NCBI GenBank assembly: GCA_031261805.1
Contig: JAISIX010000100.1
Coordinates: 1-33,608 of the forward strand
Length of the DNA: 33,608 nucleotides
Source of the DNA: Mediterranea sp. (in: CFB group bacteria)
Lineage (GTDB): Bacteria > Bacteroidota > Bacteroidia > Bacteroidales > Bacteroidaceae
Direction: 5' to 3'
A model generated the notes under the pieces. It saw nothing but the letters and a program-made list of their open reading frames with translations. It searched no databases and had not been told where the DNA came from. Below are positions 31,067 through 33,608 of the stretch, one piece after another. The first letter of the stretch is position 1; each line of letters opens with the position of its first letter. Position numbers and translations under genes: made by a program.

Positions 31067-31417
31067 TTAGAATAGAGGCTTCAGCAAATCGGGTATTTCG
31101 ACCTTTTCCAATTCCAGGTCGTCCACCCGCGACTTGCCGTCGGGAGTTAGAGTAAAGTACATCTGACGACGGTCCTCGTCGCCCAGCGTCCGCTTAATCA
31201 ACCGTTTCTCCTCCAGTATTCGCAGCATTTTTGACGCATGCGAAGGACTTAGATTCGTCCGTTTGGCCAAGTTGGTAGCTGTCATTCTTTCTCCGGCCCT
31301 TTTTAATGTACAAAGAATCATCGCTTCATTCAGCGAAATCTTGTACGTAGCCTCAAACGCATTCTCAAAGTCACTCATTGCTTTGAAGACATCACGCATT
31401 GCACAAATCGTTTTCAT
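31067..31417 (-). CDS. MarR-family transcriptional regulator
   Basis: The 116-residue protein is a minimal MarR winged helix: dimerisation helix MRDVFKAMSDFENAFEATYKISLNEAMILCTLKRAG, helix-turn-helix MTATNLAKRTNLSPSHASKMLRILEEKRLIKR, wing TLGDEDRRQMYFTLTPDGKSRVDDL with the conserved D-x-R-R, and a short C-terminal helix. It has an N-terminal Cys (CAM), a possible redox or thiol sensor but unproven. It lies 47 nt downstream of the CoA-disulfide-reductase fusion on the same strand, so it may regulate that gene, perhaps in response to sulfur or thiol stress. Only 5 nt separate its stop from the convergent GH3 gene. Confidence 0.88.
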   Translation of the reverse strand: MKTICAMRDVFKAMSDFENAFEATYKISLNEAMILCTLKRAGERMTATNLAKRTNLSPSHASKMLRILEEKRLIKRTLGDEDRRQMYFTLTPDGKSRVDDLELEKVEIPDLLKPLF

Positions 31418-31464
31418 ATCTCTAATTGTTGTTTAGGTATTTATAATATAATTATCGTTTTCAA

Positions 31465-33608
31465 TCAGATGAAGAGGTTCAAACCAGCATTCTCTGCCCG
31501 TTCCATATAGGTGGCTACGCCGCCTATGGTCACCTCGTCCAGTAGTTCTTCCCGTTTCACGCCCATCACATCCATCGACATTTGACAGGCGATGAACTCC
31601 ACTCCATTGTCCAAGGCTTGCTCTCGCAGAGACTCCAAAGAATCAATGCCTCTTTTCTTCATTATATAGCGCATCATCTTTCCGCCCACGCCCCCCATGT
31701 TCATCTTGGAGAGTTTCAGTTTCTTCGAGCTGGAGGGCAACATCATGCCGAACATCCTCCCGAATATATCTTTCTCCACATGGGGCTTTTTAAGTTTCTT
31801 GATGACGTTCAGCCCCCAGAACGTGAAGAAGATGGTAACCTTCTGCCCGGTGGCCGCTGCGCCATTTGCCAGCACAAAGGTAGCCAAACTTTTGTCTAAT
31901 TCATCACTGAACATGATAAAAGTTTTCCCTCTGTTAATTGTAGAAGAAACAAAGTTCTCGGCTTTTTGTTCTCCCTTTTCAATAATTACTACAACTTTGC
32001 CACCTTCGGACACATTAGAAATGAGCTTGTTACCCGTGCTGGCACACCATGCGGCAGCGTCGCGCGGGAACCCCGGGTCGGTGGCAACAATTTCAACACG
32101 CTCTCCTATCCCCACCGTATCCATTATTTTTTTCATCTTCAGGATGGGACCGGGACATTGCAAGCCACAAGCGTTCACCTTTATGCTTTTCACCGCAGCA
32201 GCGGCAGGGATTGCTGCCGACATCGGTTTCGCAGATGCCTCCTCGGGCGCGACGACGGGAGATGTCCCGTTCGTGTTCTCTTCGCGGATGACAATGGGGT
32301 CGGTGGCGGCAAGGTAGGTTTTGAGGCCGCCCACCAAGTTGTACGCATCAAAACCGTGCTGCAACAGGATGCGACTGGCCAAATAGCCTCGCAACCCTAC
32401 AGCGCAAAAGGTGTAGATAGCCTTCCCTTTCGGTAGCTCGTCAAGGCGCAGGCGCAACTCATCCAAGGGGATGTTGACAGCACCGGGCAAGGTGCGCAAG
32501 GCATACTCATCGGCGGTGCGTACATCCAGCAGGAACTTGCTGTCGACCGAGAGGTCGCGTAGTTCACGCCAATACACCGGTTTGGTTTTGCCCAGGATAA
32601 TGTCTTCGGCAACATAACCAGCCACGGCTACCGGGTCTTTGGCCGAGGAGAAGGGAGGCGCGTACGCCTGCTCCACCTCCATCAGGTCGAAGATGGTACC
32701 CTGTCGTTTGACGACCAGCGCTATCTCGTCGATGCGCTTGTCCACCCCGTCGTATCCCACTATCTGGCCACCGTACAACTTACCGGTTTGCGGATGGAAG
32801 GTTATCTTGAGGTCCAGCGGCATGGCATCGGGATAATAGCTGGCGTGCGAGGAGGGGTGTATGGTGACCGAGGTGTATTCGATGCCCAGTTGGTGAAGCC
32901 GCTTGCCGGGAAGCCCGGTGGCAGCCACGGTGAGGTCGAACACCTTGGCGATGGAGGTGCCGATAGCTCCCTCGTAGGTACGCTTCTCGCCCAACAGGTT
33001 GTCCGCCACGATGCGTCCTTGCCGGTTGGCAGGCCCGGCCAAGTAGTTGAGCCAAGGCTTACCGGTGAGGGGATGACGGAACTCAATAGCGTCGCCGATG
33101 GCGTAGATGTCCTCGTCGGAAGTCTGCAGGTAGTCATTCACGGCGATGCCTCCTGCCTCGCCGATGGTCAGTCCGGCGCTCCGTGCCAGCGTGGTCTCCG
33201 GACGCACGCCGATGGAGAGCAGCACGATGTCGGCAGTGAGCGAGTGTCCGTTGTTGAAGAGCACTTTCAGCTCTCGTCCAGCCTGTTCAAAGCCCGTCAC
33301 CACGTGTTCCAGATAGAGGCCGACCCCTTTCTCGCCCAAGTGTTGATGCACCAGCGCGGCCATGGAGTAGTCGATGGGAGCCATCACCTGGTTACCCATC
33401 TCCACGATAGAGACCTTGGCACCTTGGGCGTGCAGGTTCTCGGCCATCTCCAGCCCGATGAACCCTCCGCCTATCACGACGGCCCTGCGGGGAGCATGTT
33501 GGTCCACGTAAGCTTTGATGTGGTCGGTATCGGCTACATTGCGTAGCGTGAAGATGCCCGGCAAATCGATGCCCGGCAAGTTAGGGCGAAAAGGGATAGC
33601 GCCGGTAG
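31465..33608 (-). CDS. CoA-disulfide reductase/rhodanese/TusA/DsrE multidomain protein (5' end outside window)
   Basis: The frame continues to the right edge (TGAIPFRPNLPGIDLPGIF precedes the track start), so the N-terminal FAD site and active-site Cys region are missing here. Visible domains in order are: NAD(P)H-binding (AVVIGGGFIGLEMAENLHAQG) with IYAIGDAIEF; the pyridine-nucleotide-disulfide dimerisation domain; a rhodanese domain with active-site loop TFCAVGLRGYLASRIL; a TusA/SirA domain with the CPGP motif (NACGLQCPGPILKMKK); and a C-terminal DsrE/DsrF-like domain (FVLANGAAATGQKVTIFFTFWGLNVIKK to ACQMSMDVMGV). All these parts handle persulfide or thiol sulfur, so the protein probably reduces CoA-persulfides or disulfides and passes sulfur on. 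It lies upstream of a MarR gene. Confidence 0.92.
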   Translation of the reverse strand, partial: TGAIPFRPNLPGIDLPGIFTLRNVADTDHIKAYVDQHAPRRAVVIGGGFIGLEMAENLHAQGAKVSIVEMGNQVMAPIDYSMAALVHQHLGEKGVGLYLEHVVTGFEQAGRELKVLFNNGHSLTADIVLLSIGVRPETTLARSAGLTIGEAGGIAVNDYLQTSDEDIYAIGDAIEFRHPLTGKPWLNYLAGPANRQGRIVADNLLGEKRTYEGAIGTSIAKVFDLTVAATGLPGKRLHQLGIEYTSVTIHPSSHASYYPDAMPLDLKITFHPQTGKLYGGQIVGYDGVDKRIDEIALVVKRQGTIFDLMEVEQAYAPPFSSAKDPVAVAGYVAEDIILGKTKPVYWRELRDLSVDSKFLLDVRTADEYALRTLPGAVNIPLDELRLRLDELPKGKAIYTFCAVGLRGYLASRILLQHGFDAYNLVGGLKTYLAATDPIVIREENTNGTSPVVAPEEASAKPMSAAIPAAAAVKSIKVNACGLQCPGPILKMKKIMDTVGIGERVEIVATDPGFPRDAAAWCASTGNKLISNVSEGGKVVVIIEKGEQKAENFVSSTINRGKTFIMFSDELDKSLATFVLANGAAATGQKVTIFFTFWGLNVIKKLKKPHVEKDIFGRMFGMMLPSSSKKLKLSKMNMGGVGGKMMRYIMKKRGIDSLESLREQALDNGVEFIACQMSMDVMGVKREELLDEVTIGGVATYMERAENAGLNLFI

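Overview
The window looks like a Bacteroidaceae/Bacteroidales chromosome. The evidence is TAnnTTTG-type -7 promoter elements, a gldH lipoprotein, many secreted proteins and lipoproteins, and a conserved housekeeping order: purH-mreB-mreC-mreD-mrdA-rodA on the plus strand, converging on metF-holB-ricT-gldH on the minus strand. The species cannot be named from this sequence alone. No tRNA, rRNA, CRISPR array, transposase or integrase was seen.

Region 1 (about 1-8075) is AT-rich accessory DNA. It opens with the 3' end of a membrane-anchored TPR protein and a secreted protein. Next comes what I regard as the most interesting item. A 97-codon Gly-rich hydrophobic peptide gene is followed by a stem-loop and then by tightly packed genes for a multi-TM protein with a PH-like tail, a SpoIIM/DUF95 protein, a Yip1-like membrane protein, an FtsX/MacB-type permease, a HlyD/MacA-type adaptor and a LolD/MacB-type ATPase. 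This gene content resembles the secretion and immunity modules of circular and leaderless bacteriocins of Gram-positive bacteria (DUF95 protein plus a three-part MacAB-like ABC system). Here it sits in a Gram-negative Bacteroidales setting, so it is a candidate undescribed bacteriocin or antimicrobial-peptide locus. A GH172 (formerly DUF2961) lipoprotein follows 7 nt after the ATPase. Between it and the next gene lies an open reading stretch that looks like a gene remnant.

Region 2 (about 8.2-9.3 kb) is a junction. It holds a 39-codon ORF, a DUF6078-like gene, a second possible gene remnant and a 66-bp nested palindrome.

Region 3 (9.3-25.8 kb) is GC-rich core genome: an ABC-F ATPase, an M13 metallopeptidase lipoprotein, purH, and the Rod/elongasome cluster (mreBCD, PBP2, RodA). 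It continues on the minus strand with metF, holB, ricT and gldH, then a GNAT acetyltransferase and rplS with its terminator.

Region 4 (25.8-33.6 kb) starts with a roughly 560-bp intergenic region. It is followed by a UshA-type 5'-nucleotidase split into two genes in reversed domain order, a strong stem-loop, and a large GH3 plus serine-hydrolase fusion that probably acts on peptidoglycan. On the minus strand are a MarR regulator and the 3' part of a multidomain CoA-disulfide-reductase/rhodanese/TusA/DsrE fusion that runs off the right edge.
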